The position numbers were made by a program, and so were the translations under genes. DNA of 64,000 nt from Vagococcus teuberi (lineage in GTDB: Bacteria; Bacillota; Bacilli; Lactobacillales; Vagococcaceae). Under the pieces are notes generated by a model. It did not search any database. It was not told where the DNA came from and worked only from the letters and a program-made list of their open reading frames with translations. This document shows positions 1-9,095 of the stretch, one piece after another (position 1 is the first letter of the stretch; the number at the start of each line of letters is the position of its first letter). The stretch lies in NCBI RefSeq assembly GCF_001870205.1, contig NZ_CP017267.1, positions 980,501-1,044,500 of the forward strand. Direction: 5' to 3'.

Positions 1-2
1 GC

Positions 3-761
3 ACAAGTTCTCGTCGTGACACACCAGATTTTACAAACTTAATTGGTCAAGACATCAAAGGAATGAAAATTGGTGTACCAAAAGAATTCATGGGTGAAGG
101 GGTTCATCCTGATATTCGTCAAGCAGTAAAAGAAGCGGTGAAAACATTTGAAGCGCTTGGTGCAACTGTAGACGAAGTTAGTTTACCAAATGCGGTTTAT
201 GGCGTGGAAGTTTACTATATCATTGCCTCATCAGAAGCATCATCAAACTTACAACGTTTTGATGGTATTCGCTATGGTTACCGTTCAGAAAATATTTCAA
301 ACTTAGAAGACGTATATGTTAACTCACGTTCTGAAGGATTTGGTTCAGAAGTGAAACGTCGTATTATGCTTGGAACATTCTCTCTAAGTGCCGGATTTTA
401 TGATGCATACTTTAGAAAAGCTGGACAAGTTCGTACCTTGATTGTCAATGACTTTAAAAAAGTCTTTGAAAACTACGACTTGATTTTAGGACCAGTATCA
501 CCAACTGTGGCATTTGAATTTGGTGCCGCTCAAGATGATCCAATCACAGCATATATGCGTGATATCTTAACCATTCCAGTTAACTTAGCTGGTTTACCAG
601 GTATGAGTGTTCCTGGCGGATTTTCTGAAGGATTGCCAATTGGAATTCAATTAATCGGAAATCATTTTGATGAAGAAAAAATGTATCAAGCAGCGTATGC
701 GTTTGAACAAGCAACTGATTTCCATAAAAAACAACCTGTTATTTTAGGAGGTAAAGCATAG
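3..761 (+). CDS. gatA: Aspartyl/glutamyl-tRNA amidotransferase subunit A, C-terminal part (5' end outside window)
   Basis: This is the amidase subunit of GatCAB, which converts Glu-tRNA(Gln) (and Asp-tRNA(Asn)) to the amide form using ammonia from glutamine. The frame is open from base 3, so the gene enters from the left; an internal Met at 63 is not the true start. The visible part carries the motif MKIGVPKEF and, further on, [13 protein letters not shown], both typical of the amidase-signature fold. The Lys-Ser-Ser catalytic triad lies upstream of the window. The stop codon shares one base with the GTG start of gatB, indicating translational coupling. Confidence 0.95.
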   Translation, partial: TSSRRDTPDFTNLIGQDIKGMKIGVPKEFMGEGVHPDIRQAVKEAVKTFEALGATVDEVSLPNAVYGVEVYYIIASSEASSNLQRFDGIRYGYRSENISNLEDVYVNSRSEGFGSEVKRRIMLGTFSLSAGFYDAYFRKAGQVRTLIVNDFKKVFENYDLILGPVSPTVAFEFGAAQDDPITAYMRDILTIPVNLAGLPGMSVPGGFSEGLPIGIQLIGNHFDEEKMYQAAYAFEQATDFHKKQPVILGGKA

Positions 762-2191
762 TGAATTTTGAAACAGTCATTGGGTTAGAAGTCCATGTGG
801 AATTAAAAACCGAATCAAAAATCTTTTCAACGTCTGCCGCTCACTTTGGTGCAGACCCAAATACGAATACAAACGTGATTGATTTTTCAATGCCAGGTGT
901 TTTACCTGTTTTAAATAGAGGCGCACTTGAATATGGTATGAAAGCCGCTTTAGCACTTAACTGTAAAATCAACCGTCACACAAATTTTGATAGAAAAAAC
1001 TATTTTTATCCAGATAATCCAAAAGCCTATCAAATTTCTCAAGATGACAAACCAATCGGCTATGATGGTTGGGTTGAAATCGAAGTAGAAGGTAAAAAGA
1101 AAAAAATCCGTATTGAACGCGTGCATTTAGAGGAAGATGCGGGTAAAAATATTCATGGTACTGATGGTTATTCATATGTCGATTTAAACCGTCAAGGCAC
1201 ACCACTTATTGAGATTGTATCTGAAGCAGATATGCGCTCACCTGAAGAAGCTTATGCTTATTTAGAAGCCATTCGTTCAATCATCCAATTTACTGGTGTC
1301 AGTGATGTGAAAATGGAAGAAGGGTCAATGCGTTGTGACGCGAACATTTCTCTAAGACCTTATGGACAAGAAAAGTTTGGAACAAAAGCAGAACTTAAAA
1401 ACTTGAACTCACTAAACTACGTGAAACAAGGACTTGCTTTTGAAGAACAACGTCAAGCAAAAGTTTTAATGTCAGGTGGTATTATCCAACAAGAAACACG
1501 TCGTTATGATGAATCAACTAAATCAACTATCTTGATGCGTGTTAAAGAAGGAGCAAGTGATTACCGTTACTTCCCAGAACCAGATATTCCATCAATTGAT
1601 ATTAGTGAAGAATGGGTGGAAGAAATGAGAGCATCATTACCAGAGATGCCAGCTGCTAGACGTATTCGTTATGTGAGTGAACTTGGTTTACCTGAATATG
1701 ATGCAATGGTATTGACTCTATCTAGTGATATGTCTGACTTCTTTGATGCCACAGTGAATAACGGAGCAGATGCCAAACAAGCCTCTAACTGGTTAATGGG
1801 TGAAGTATCAGCTTACTTAAATAGCGAGCACTTAGAGTTACTTAAAACAAAACTAACACCAGAAAATCTTGCTGGTATGATTAACTTAATCGCTGATGGA
1901 ACAATTAGTTCTAAAATTGCGAAAAAAGTCTTTAAAGAATTAATCGAAAACGGTGGCGACGCTAAAGAAGTTGTTGAAGCAAAAGGATTAGTCCAATTGT
2001 CTGATCCAGCACAATTATTACCAATGATTAACGAGGTATTAGATAAAAATGAACAGTCAATCGAAGACTTTAAAAATGGAAAAGATCGTGCCGTTGGTTT
2101 CTTAGTCGGTCAAATTATGAAAGCAACAAAAGGAAAAGCAAATCCAGGAGTCGTGAATAAATTATTAAAAGAGGAATTATTGAAACGTTAA
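761..2191 (+). CDS. gatB: Aspartyl/glutamyl-tRNA(Asn/Gln) amidotransferase subunit B
   Basis: GatB is the tRNA-binding and kinase subunit of GatCAB; it phosphorylates the Glu on Glu-tRNA(Gln) before amidation. At 476 residues it is full length for the family. It opens with the characteristic [12 protein letters not shown], has the cradle-domain motifs [19 protein letters not shown] and YRYFPEPD, and ends in the YqeY-like tail domain (NPGVVNKLL). The GTG start overlaps the gatA stop by one base, with a GGAGG-like ribosome binding site inside the end of gatA. The dagK gene follows 33 bases later, probably in the same operon. Confidence 0.97.
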   Translation: MNFETVIGLEVHVELKTESKIFSTSAAHFGADPNTNTNVIDFSMPGVLPVLNRGALEYGMKAALALNCKINRHTNFDRKNYFYPDNPKAYQISQDDKPIGYDGWVEIEVEGKKKKIRIERVHLEEDAGKNIHGTDGYSYVDLNRQGTPLIEIVSEADMRSPEEAYAYLEAIRSIIQFTGVSDVKMEEGSMRCDANISLRPYGQEKFGTKAELKNLNSLNYVKQGLAFEEQRQAKVLMSGGIIQQETRRYDESTKSTILMRVKEGASDYRYFPEPDIPSIDISEEWVEEMRASLPEMPAARRIRYVSELGLPEYDAMVLTLSSDMSDFFDATVNNGADAKQASNWLMGEVSAYLNSEHLELLKTKLTPENLAGMINLIADGTISSKIAKKVFKELIENGGDAKEVVEAKGLVQLSDPAQLLPMINEVLDKNEQSIEDFKNGKDRAVGFLVGQIMKATKGKANPGVVNKLLKEELLKR

Positions 2192-2224
2192 ATTGACAAC
2201 GTTCGATATGAAGGAGCAAGTTAA

Positions 2225-3250
2225 ATGAGAGCAAGATTAATTTATAATCCAACATCTGGCAAAGAGTTGTTAAAACGAAATTTAGCAGATATTTTAATGG
2301 TGATTGAAAAAGCTGGATATGAAGCCAGTGCCTTTGCGACGACACCGGAGCCTTTTTCTGCCAAAAAAGAAGCAGCAAGAGCCGCGAATGCTGGTTTTGA
2401 TTTGATTATCGCAGCAGGTGGTGATGGCACGATTAATGAAGTGATTAACGGTATTGCTCCACTAGAAAAACGACCTAAATTAGCAGTTATTCCTGGTGGA
2501 ACAACCAATGATTTTGCTCGAGCGTTGCAAATTCCGCGTGATAATGTGGTGAAAGCTGCAGAGGTGATTTTAAAAAATCAAACCATTAGATCAGATATTG
2601 GAAAAGCTGGGAACACATATTTTATGAATATCGCAGCAGGTGGTTACTTAACTGAATTGACCTATGATGTACCATCTCATCTGAAAAGTGTTTTTGGCTA
2701 TCTTGCCTATTTAGCAAAAGGAGCAGAGATGTTGCCACGAGTGAAAACAATCAAGATGCGTCTGAAATATGACGATGGTGAATTTGATGGCAAAGCATCC
2801 ATGTTTTTCTTAGGGCTAACCAATTCAATTGGTGGCTTTGAACAAATTGTTCCCGACGCTCAGTTAGATGATGGGAAATTTTCACTGTTAATCGTGAAAA
2901 CAGCCAATGTATTAGAAATCATGCATTTGGTGGCTTTGATGTTAAACGGTGGAAAACACATTGACGACCCTAGAATAGAATACATTAAAACGTCAAGATT
3001 ACACGCTGAAGCCTTTGATGATGATTATCGTATGATGATTAATTTAGATGGGGAATATGGTGGAGATGCCCCAATGGAATTTATAAATTACAAACAACAC
3101 ATAGAAATTTATGCTAATCTGGATGCAATACCTGAATCGGCTATTTCAATTGATGAAGAAGAAGCGTCTGATCGATTTATCGAACAAGTCGAACAACTCA
3201 CTCAAGAAGATATTAATGAAGATGGCACTATTTTTGGCAATAAAGAGTAG
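2225..3250 (+). CDS. dagK: Diacylglycerol/lipid kinase (DgkB/YegS family)
   Basis: This is a soluble lipid kinase of the DagK-catalytic family. In Firmicutes the DgkB type phosphorylates diacylglycerol released during lipoteichoic acid synthesis, which would tie it to ltaS at 13300. The 341-residue protein has the nucleotide-binding GGDGT at residues 65-69 and PGGTTNDFAR at about 90-99. It starts with ATG after GAAGGAGC. The C-terminal ~40 residues are acidic and look like an extension. It lies between gatB and the rRNA methyltransferase, an arrangement common in Enterococcaceae. The family is certain; the exact substrate is inferred. Confidence 0.92.
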   Translation: MRARLIYNPTSGKELLKRNLADILMVIEKAGYEASAFATTPEPFSAKKEAARAANAGFDLIIAAGGDGTINEVINGIAPLEKRPKLAVIPGGTTNDFARALQIPRDNVVKAAEVILKNQTIRSDIGKAGNTYFMNIAAGGYLTELTYDVPSHLKSVFGYLAYLAKGAEMLPRVKTIKMRLKYDDGEFDGKASMFFLGLTNSIGGFEQIVPDAQLDDGKFSLLIVKTANVLEIMHLVALMLNGGKHIDDPRIEYIKTSRLHAEAFDDDYRMMINLDGEYGGDAPMEFINYKQHIEIYANLDAIPESAISIDEEEASDRFIEQVEQLTQEDINEDGTIFGNKE

Positions 3251-3283
3251 TACGTGCACTGTTTAAAAGAGAAAGAGGATTTT

Positions 3284-4660
3284 ATGAAAAAACAAAAAAT
3301 AGAAGCACCAGTGAAAAAAAATGAACGTTTAGTTGTTGATATCGTCGATATGACTTATGACGGACGTGGAGTAGCAAAAGTGGATGGTTTCCCCATTTTT
3401 GTTGAAGAAGGGATTACAGGCGAGCGAGTAAAAATTCATGTGATGAAGGTCATGAAAAAATTTGCCTTCGCAAAAATTATGACGTGGGAAACAACAAGTG
3501 AAAATCGTGTTGAAACGGTGGAAAAAGATTTAATTCGTACAGGGATTGCCCCACTACATCATATGAGCTATGACGCGCAACTTGATTTCAAGAAAAATCA
3601 AGTGACTCAAGCGATGAAACGTATCGGTGGCTTTGATGAATTAAACGTTGCGGACGTTTTAGGAATGGAACACCCCTTTGCTTATCGTAATAAAGCCCAA
3701 ATTCCAGTACGTATGATTGGAGCTGACATTGAACTTGGTTTCTTTAGAAAAAATAGTCATGACTTAATTGTGGTAGAAGACTTTTTAATTCAAGATAAAA
3801 TGATTGATGAGATTTTATTATTCTTGAAAGAAAGACTTAGAAAATATTCAATCAAACCATATGATGAAAGCCAACATTCAGGACATCTGAAAAGCATCGT
3901 GATTCGTAAAGGTCATTACTCAAATGAAGTGATGGTAACTTTTGTGACACGTAAAAAGAAAATTTTCTACTTACATGATATTGTGACTGAACTTGTGGCA
4001 GCTTATCCAAACGTGGTATCTGTGATGCAAAATATCCAACCAAACGTGACAAACAAAGTCTTAGACGAACGTTTGAACGTGTTATACGGTAAAGATAGCA
4101 TTAGTGATGAGTTATTAGGTAAAACATATCATATCTCAGCACAGTCATTCTACCAAGTGAACACTGAACAAGCTGAAAACCTTTATAAAAAAGCGATTGA
4201 ATTAGCTGATTTAAAAGAAGATGACGTGGTTCTTGATGCGTATTGTGGTATTGGAACAATCGGCTTGAGTATGGCTAACAAAGTGAAGAAAGTGTACGGC
4301 GTGGAAATCGTGCCAGAAGCGATTGAAGATGCGATTCATAATGCTGAAATCAATGACATCACAAATGTTGAATTTAAATCCGGAGCAGCCGATAAAGTTC
4401 TAAAAAATTGGACAGCAGATGGCATTAAGTTTGATGTGATAGTCGTTGACCCACCAAGAAAAGGGTTAACAGAAGATTTTATTAAACAATCAGTCGAATT
4501 AAAACCAGAAAAAATTGTGTACATTTCATGTGATCCAAGTACTATGGCACGTGATATGAAATTATTTGCTAGTTTAGGTTATGCAACTGATATCGTTTAT
4601 CCAGTTGACATGTTCCCGCAAACAACACATATTGAGTGTGTGACAGTGTTGACGAATTAA
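3284..4660 (+). CDS. rlmD: 23S rRNA (uracil-C5) methyltransferase, RlmCD/RumA type
   Basis: This SAM-dependent methyltransferase makes 5-methyluridine in 23S rRNA (TrmA/RlmC/RlmD family). I chose the ATG at 3284 (458 aa) because a GAAAGAGG ribosome site precedes it; an upstream GTG at 3254 is in frame but lacks one. An N-terminal TRAM domain (about residues 1-60) is followed by the SAM fold with DAYCGIGTIGLSM, the VDPPRKGL motif, the nucleophile Cys in YISCDPSTMARD and the catalytic Glu in HIECV. No cysteine occurs before DAYCG, so the CxxxxxCGGC iron-sulfur site of RumA is absent. Gram-positive RlmCD modifies both positions done separately in E. coli; which sites this one modifies cannot be read here. 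Confidence 0.9.
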   Translation: MKKQKIEAPVKKNERLVVDIVDMTYDGRGVAKVDGFPIFVEEGITGERVKIHVMKVMKKFAFAKIMTWETTSENRVETVEKDLIRTGIAPLHHMSYDAQLDFKKNQVTQAMKRIGGFDELNVADVLGMEHPFAYRNKAQIPVRMIGADIELGFFRKNSHDLIVVEDFLIQDKMIDEILLFLKERLRKYSIKPYDESQHSGHLKSIVIRKGHYSNEVMVTFVTRKKKIFYLHDIVTELVAAYPNVVSVMQNIQPNVTNKVLDERLNVLYGKDSISDELLGKTYHISAQSFYQVNTEQAENLYKKAIELADLKEDDVVLDAYCGIGTIGLSMANKVKKVYGVEIVPEAIEDAIHNAEINDITNVEFKSGAADKVLKNWTADGIKFDVIVVDPPRKGLTEDFIKQSVELKPEKIVYISCDPSTMARDMKLFASLGYATDIVYPVDMFPQTTHIECVTVLTN

Positions 4661-4672
4661 ATATTATTTTGT

Positions 4673-4703
4673 GAGATTTAGGGAGTATCCTAAGTCTCTT
4701 TTT
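4673..4703 (+). terminator. Rho-independent terminator after rlmCD
   Basis: A 10-bp stem, GAGATTTAGG with CCTAAGTCTC (one G-U pair), closes a 6-base loop and is followed by TTTTT. It lies 12 bases after the methyltransferase stop and separates the gatAB operon from the ABC transporter operon. Confidence 0.85.
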
Positions 4704-4780
4704 GTATAAAAAATTCTTAATAGTTACAATTCAATTATATTTAGTCTCTATAGTAAAGGTATGAAAAGGAGGAACATAAA

Positions 4781-5488
4781 ATGACAAATATAATTGAAAT
4801 AAAAGAGGTATCAAAACAATTTAAACATCAAACTGTTTTAGATAATATCTCATTAACGATAGAAGAAGGCACAGTCTATGGCTTATTAGGACCAAATGGG
4901 GCTGGGAAATCAACCTTATTAAAAATTATTACTCAAGTAATTAAACCAGATTCTGGAACGATTTACTTTGACTCACATGAATTAAACCAATCTGATTTAC
5001 TTGAGATAGGAGCGATTATAGAAAGTCCAGCTATTTATCCTAACTTAACAGCTTATGAAAATTTAGACGTTTTAGCGACCTTACTTAATATCGAAAAAAC
5101 ACGTATCAAAGAGGTTCTATCCGTTGTGTCGTTAGAAAACACTGGAAAAAAGCTAGCAAAAGATTTTTCTTTTGGGATGAAACAACGTTTAGGCATTGCG
5201 ATGGCATTGATTCATCAACCAAGGTTATTGATTTTAGATGAACCAACAAATGGTTTAGATCCTGTTGGGATACAAGAATTAAGAGAGTTAATCAAATCAT
5301 TTTCAAAACAAGGAATAACCGTGATTTTGTCCAGTCATATTTTAAGTGAAGTACAACAAGTTGCTGATAAAGTAGGGATCATCAATCATGGACATTTACG
5401 TTACGAAGGGAAAAATGATATGACGGATACTCATCTTGAAGACTTGTTTATGACTATCATCAAAAAGGATGATAAGGATTATGAATAA
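4781..5488 (+). CDS. Lantibiotic-immunity type ABC transporter, ATP-binding subunit (LanF/BcrA-like)
   Basis: This is the ATPase of a drug or peptide exporter of the LanFEG/BcrAB type, 235 aa. It has Walker A GPNGAGKST (near residue 37), signature FSFGMKQRLGIAMAL, Walker B LLILDEPTNGLD and the H-loop in SSHILSE. The Q-loop position reads GAIIESPAIYP, with Glu in place of Gln: the E-loop variant reported as characteristic of LanF proteins. It has an AGGAGG ribosome site and overlaps the next permease gene by 8 bases. Two permeases and a two-component system follow on the same strand. Substrate is unknown; no lantibiotic structural or modification genes are in the window, so a defensive (immunity) role is inferred. 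Confidence 0.88.
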   Translation: MTNIIEIKEVSKQFKHQTVLDNISLTIEEGTVYGLLGPNGAGKSTLLKIITQVIKPDSGTIYFDSHELNQSDLLEIGAIIESPAIYPNLTAYENLDVLATLLNIEKTRIKEVLSVVSLENTGKKLAKDFSFGMKQRLGIAMALIHQPRLLILDEPTNGLDPVGIQELRELIKSFSKQGITVILSSHILSEVQQVADKVGIINHGHLRYEGKNDMTDTHLEDLFMTIIKKDDKDYE

Positions 5489-6236
5489 CTATATAAAGGC
5501 AGAATTCATTAAAGACAAACGTTCTGCTAATGCGACCTTGATGAAACTTGTTCCAGTGATTGTTGTAGTGTTTAATTTATTGATGGTCAGTCTAATGGGA
5601 GTAGCACCAACTGGTAAAAGTTACGTGATGGCAACGACCTTTAATTGGTATCCAATTTTGATTTTACCTGTCATATTAAGTTTATTGGTAGTCAATAGTT
5701 GCAGTAAGGAAACACCATCACACCTTGTTAGTCAAAAGAGTTTGGGACTCAGTGGTAGTAAAACGTTATTTGCGAAAAATGTGGTGGTATTAGTTGAATT
5801 ATTGGTTATGTTAATTTTATCTTCTGTACTGGCAGATGGATTAGGAATATTTATTTTTAAGGAAACGATTCACATTAAGACATTAATCATGGCTACCATC
5901 ACACTTTTTATAGGTAGCTTACCTGTAGTTGGGATGTCGTTTTTATTATTTTATGTCTTTCATAAAAAAGTAGTAGTTATCTTGATAAACTTTTTATTGG
6001 TTTTTCCGTCAGCATTAATAGCAGTTCAATCAAAATGGGTCTTTTTCCCATGGGCTTATAGTTTACGTATGCTTGCACCAATTATAGGGGTCCATCCAAA
6101 TGGCACATTTTTAACTGAGGAGAATCCACTGATGACTACTCATGCAACTTATTTAGGTATTTTGCTAAGTTTAATGGTTTATCTACTTGTTTTAATTACT
6201 TTGAACATTCTTATTAGGAGGAAAAATCATGACTAA
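5481..6236 (+). CDS. LanE/MutE-type ABC transporter permease
   Basis: This is the first of two ABC-2-like membrane subunits of the LanFEG-type exporter. I place the start at ATG 5481 (251 aa), inside the end of the ATPase gene and preceded by AAGGA; an ATG at 5469 is also possible but has no usable spacing. The protein is hydrophobic with about six membrane segments. Its N-terminus, MNNYIKAEFIKDKRS, resembles the cytosolic lead-in of MutE/EpiE proteins. The end overlaps the next permease gene by 8 bases, so all three subunits are translationally coupled. Confidence 0.82.
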   Translation: MNNYIKAEFIKDKRSANATLMKLVPVIVVVFNLLMVSLMGVAPTGKSYVMATTFNWYPILILPVILSLLVVNSCSKETPSHLVSQKSLGLSGSKTLFAKNVVVLVELLVMLILSSVLADGLGIFIFKETIHIKTLIMATITLFIGSLPVVGMSFLLFYVFHKKVVVILINFLLVFPSALIAVQSKWVFFPWAYSLRMLAPIIGVHPNGTFLTEENPLMTTHATYLGILLSLMVYLLVLITLNILIRRKNHD

Positions 6237-6960
6237 TCTCTTAAAATCATATTGGCTACGCACTAAAAGGACTCCAGTGAGAGTGTTGATGATCCTTGCC
6301 CCAATTTTATATTCACTTATCATGTGTCTGTATTTCTTTTCTACAAATACTTTGAAAGGACAGGAAGTCCTCTCGTTTTATGCGATGTTAGCCATTATAT
6401 CGACTTTTACATTAAGTCTTCTTGTCCCAATGATTTATGACCCTGATAAAACAGCCAGTCATTATGCCAATGATTTACGAATCGGAATCAATAGACGACG
6501 AGTATTTTTTACCCGATTTGTTTTTATCACACTGATTTGTCTAGTGATTATTCTTTTAACAGTGAGCTTTTTTATTCTTTTCTTATGTGTTACAAATAGT
6601 GAGTTTAACCTGATACAAGTTATTACCTTAACAGTTATCCTGTTAATGACATTACTGCCCATGATTGCTATTTATCAGTATTTATCTTTACGATTTAATT
6701 ATACTGGTAGTATTTTGGTAGGATGCTTGATAACATTAGCAGCAATCTTACTTGGGACAACGAATTTGGGTGAGAGAGTGTGGCTGTTTTTACCCTTTAC
6801 TTGGCCAATTAAATTAACTTTTGAAGTAGGCAAAGGAGCAATGAGTCTTCGTATTGTCAGTCTAGTGTTAATAGGAACAATTTTAGTAACGGCAATCACA
6901 CTCTGGATATTGTCACTTTGGTATAATAAGTGGGATGGTGTCACACGATTGGAGGAATAG
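6229..6960 (+). CDS. LanG/MutG-type ABC transporter permease
   Basis: This is the second membrane subunit of the LanFEG-type transporter, 243 aa with about six predicted transmembrane segments and a basic N-terminus (YWLRTKRTPVR) typical of MutG-family permeases. The ATG at 6229 has a strong AGGAGG site six to seven bases upstream, inside the end of the preceding gene. The stop at 6958-6960 is followed at once by the response regulator start at 6963, which suggests that regulator and transporter are one transcription unit. Confidence 0.82.
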   Translation: MTNLLKSYWLRTKRTPVRVLMILAPILYSLIMCLYFFSTNTLKGQEVLSFYAMLAIISTFTLSLLVPMIYDPDKTASHYANDLRIGINRRRVFFTRFVFITLICLVIILLTVSFFILFLCVTNSEFNLIQVITLTVILLMTLLPMIAIYQYLSLRFNYTGSILVGCLITLAAILLGTTNLGERVWLFLPFTWPIKLTFEVGKGAMSLRIVSLVLIGTILVTAITLWILSLWYNKWDGVTRLEE

Positions 6961-6962
6961 TG

Positions 6963-7631
6963 ATGAAAATATTGATCATTGATGATGACGAGGATTTATT
7001 AAAGCTAATAGAAAATGCGTTAAGTAAAGAGTACATAGTTGAGACTATATTAGGTGCAAATAAAGTTAATCCTGATGAGTTAAAGCATTATGATCTAGTG
7101 ATATTAGATGTGATGATGCCAGAGATGTCAGGATTTGACTTTTTAAAACAGTACAGGGAACTGATTAATGCACCCATCATTCTTTTAACAGCAAAAGATT
7201 TTGAAAAAGATAAGCTTGAAGGATTTGCTTTAGGGGCGGATGACTATGTGACCAAACCCTTTTCTATCAAAGAAATAAGAGCACGAGTTGCCGCTCATCT
7301 AAGAAGAGAGCAACGACAAAAGCATCATCGACTGATTGATTATCCGGTGTCCTGTGACTTGATTGCCAAGCAGTTTTTTTACGAGGAAACGGAAGTATCA
7401 CTTACCTCAAGTGAATATGAGTTATGTGAATTGCTATTAAAAAATAAAGGACAAGTTTTTTCAAAAGAACAGCTTTATACGTCTGTTTATGGATTAGAAG
7501 CAGTTGGAGATAGTCAAACAACGATTACAGAGCGAGTGAAACAGATTCGAGCAAAATTTGATTTAGTTGGCATTAATCCAATTAAAACAGTATGGGGAGT
7601 TGGGTATAAATGGCAAATCGAAAAGGACTGA
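6963..7631 (+). CDS. OmpR-family response regulator
   Basis: This DNA-binding response regulator probably controls the neighbouring LanFEG-type transporter. It is 222 aa from ATG 6963, which follows a GGAGG site; the longer frame from 6930 runs through the permease gene and is unlikely. The receiver domain has the acidic pair DDDED, phospho-acceptor Asp in LVILDVMMPE, the switch Thr in ILLTAKD and Lys in YVTKPF. The C-terminal winged helix contains LTSSEYELCELLL and ends TVWGVGYKW. The stop overlaps the histidine kinase start by 22 bases. Confidence 0.93.
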   Translation: MKILIIDDDEDLLKLIENALSKEYIVETILGANKVNPDELKHYDLVILDVMMPEMSGFDFLKQYRELINAPIILLTAKDFEKDKLEGFALGADDYVTKPFSIKEIRARVAAHLRREQRQKHHRLIDYPVSCDLIAKQFFYEETEVSLTSSEYELCELLLKNKGQVFSKEQLYTSVYGLEAVGDSQTTITERVKQIRAKFDLVGINPIKTVWGVGYKWQIEKD

Positions 7632-9002
7632 CTCGTTTAATAACAACATATGCTGTAATGGAGTTGCTTTATACGTTTTTCGTGATGATTTTTTTCTTTT
7701 TGTTACTAAATATATTGGTCAATACTGGTATTGTTTACCCAGCTAATTACCCTGAAAGTCAGTTGGGTAAAGTTGAAAAAGACTTTAAATCTGAGAGTTG
7801 GACACCAGATCAACTTCCATTTTTTTATGAGTATGAATATATGAAAAATGGGCAAGTGGTGAGTAGTAACATCAGTGAGACTTATCAACCTTATGTCAAA
7901 AAAGCACAAGAAACAGCAAGAGCGTCAAAAGATAGTTTTATTGGGGCAAGAGTGTTTCGATACTACACTACAAATGATAAAGAACTAGTTGTCAGCTACA
8001 AATTAAGTCCATTCTTTGCATCACAAAAACTTAATCAGTTGATTCCACATTTTGAAGGAGTTTATTTTCTCGTTGTTTTTTTTGTTTGGATAAGTGGTTT
8101 TTTATTTTTGATTGTGAGATTAACTAAGATACTAAAAAGAGAGATTAAAAAAATATCAACAGCCAGTGTCTACATTCAACAACAAAATCTTGATTATCCG
8201 AGAATAAACAGTGACTATAAAGAAATTAATGACGTATTATCTACCATTGATTTATTGGCAAATGATTTAAAGAAATCTCTGCAAGAACAGTGGCAAATGC
8301 AAGAAACGAAGCGAGACTTAATTGAGTCAGTGACTCATGATATTAGAACACCCATTACGTTAATAAAAGGGAATCTTGAATTGTTAGATGAAGAAGCGTT
8401 GACCGCTAGTTCAAGTGAACGAGTGAAAGATATTGAAAAAGGTGTATCACGATTAGAAGTTTATGTTGAAAGATTAAAACAAATTTCAAGTCATGTCACT
8501 GAAGAAAAAATGCCAGTGAGTGAAGAGGTGTTAAGTCGTTGGATTGATGTCGCACGTTTATTATGTGACACTCATCAACGACAACTTAGCCTAATGGAAA
8601 CTGACACAAGTTCTATTCCACTAGAAACTGAAAATGTCACGATGGCGTTACAAAATATAATATTCCACTAGAAACTGAAAATGTCACGATGGCGTTACAA
8701 ATATAATAAGTAATTCAATCGAGCATTCTAACCTAAATTCAACGATTACATTAGATTTTAGAGATTTAGAGACAGAGTATCGAGTGACCATAACAGATGA
8801 AGGAACAGGATTTTCGGATTTATTTTTAGCCTCATTACCTAGCAAATATGTATCAAGTAAGCTAGATAATACAGCTTCTCATGGTTTAGGTTTGTATCAT
8901 GTGAAAGAAATGGTTGAACGACATAATGGAACATTGCTCATCGAAAATCGTCCAGAAAAAAATCAAACAGGTGCGAAAGTGACGCTAGTATTTAAGAAAT
9001 AA
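7610..9002 (+). pseudogene. Sensor histidine kinase, frame broken by a 47-nt tandem duplication
   Basis: This is the membrane sensor kinase partner of the upstream regulator. The intact part starts at ATG 7610 and encodes two membrane segments around an extracytoplasmic stretch (about residues 45-140), a HAMP-like linker and the phospho-acceptor His in ESVTHDIRTPI. The frame stops at 8671, just where the ATPase N-box (MALQNII) should continue. A near-exact tandem repeat (8614-8654 and 8661-8701) adds 46 net bases and shifts the frame. The rest of the HATPase domain (SNSIEHSN, DEGTGFSD, HGLGLYHVKEM) continues in another frame to 9002. As written, the product lacks its ATP-binding half. Removing one copy restores a normal kinase. 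Confidence 0.88.
8614..8701 (+). repeat. 41-bp direct tandem repeat inside the histidine kinase gene
   Basis: The 41 bases at 8614-8654 recur at 8661-8701 (unit offset 47 bases). The first copy is followed by one extra A, so the duplication is not quite perfect. It interrupts the coding frame of the kinase. Either a real slippage duplication or an assembly artefact would produce it. Confidence 0.95.
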
Positions 9003-9020
9003 CATCATGAAACAAGTTAG

Positions 9021-9049
9021 TTGTTCTGGATTATTTTTCGTAGTATAGT
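9021..9049 (+). promoter_or_regulatory. Sigma-A type promoter of the VOC gene
   Basis: TTGTTC (9021-9026), a 17-base spacer and TATAGT (9044-9049) lie 47 bases before the ATG at 9096. This suggests that the VOC gene is transcribed separately from the two-component operon. Confidence 0.6.
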
Positions 9050-9095
9050 TACTTACATAAAGTAAGAGTTATACAAAAGAAAGAGGTTGAAGCAT

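Noticed and set aside
969-1205. Minus-strand frames inside gatB and similar frames opposite dagK, parE, clpB, typA and nif3.
   Set aside because: All lie antisense to strongly conserved genes, lack ribosome sites and show no family motifs.
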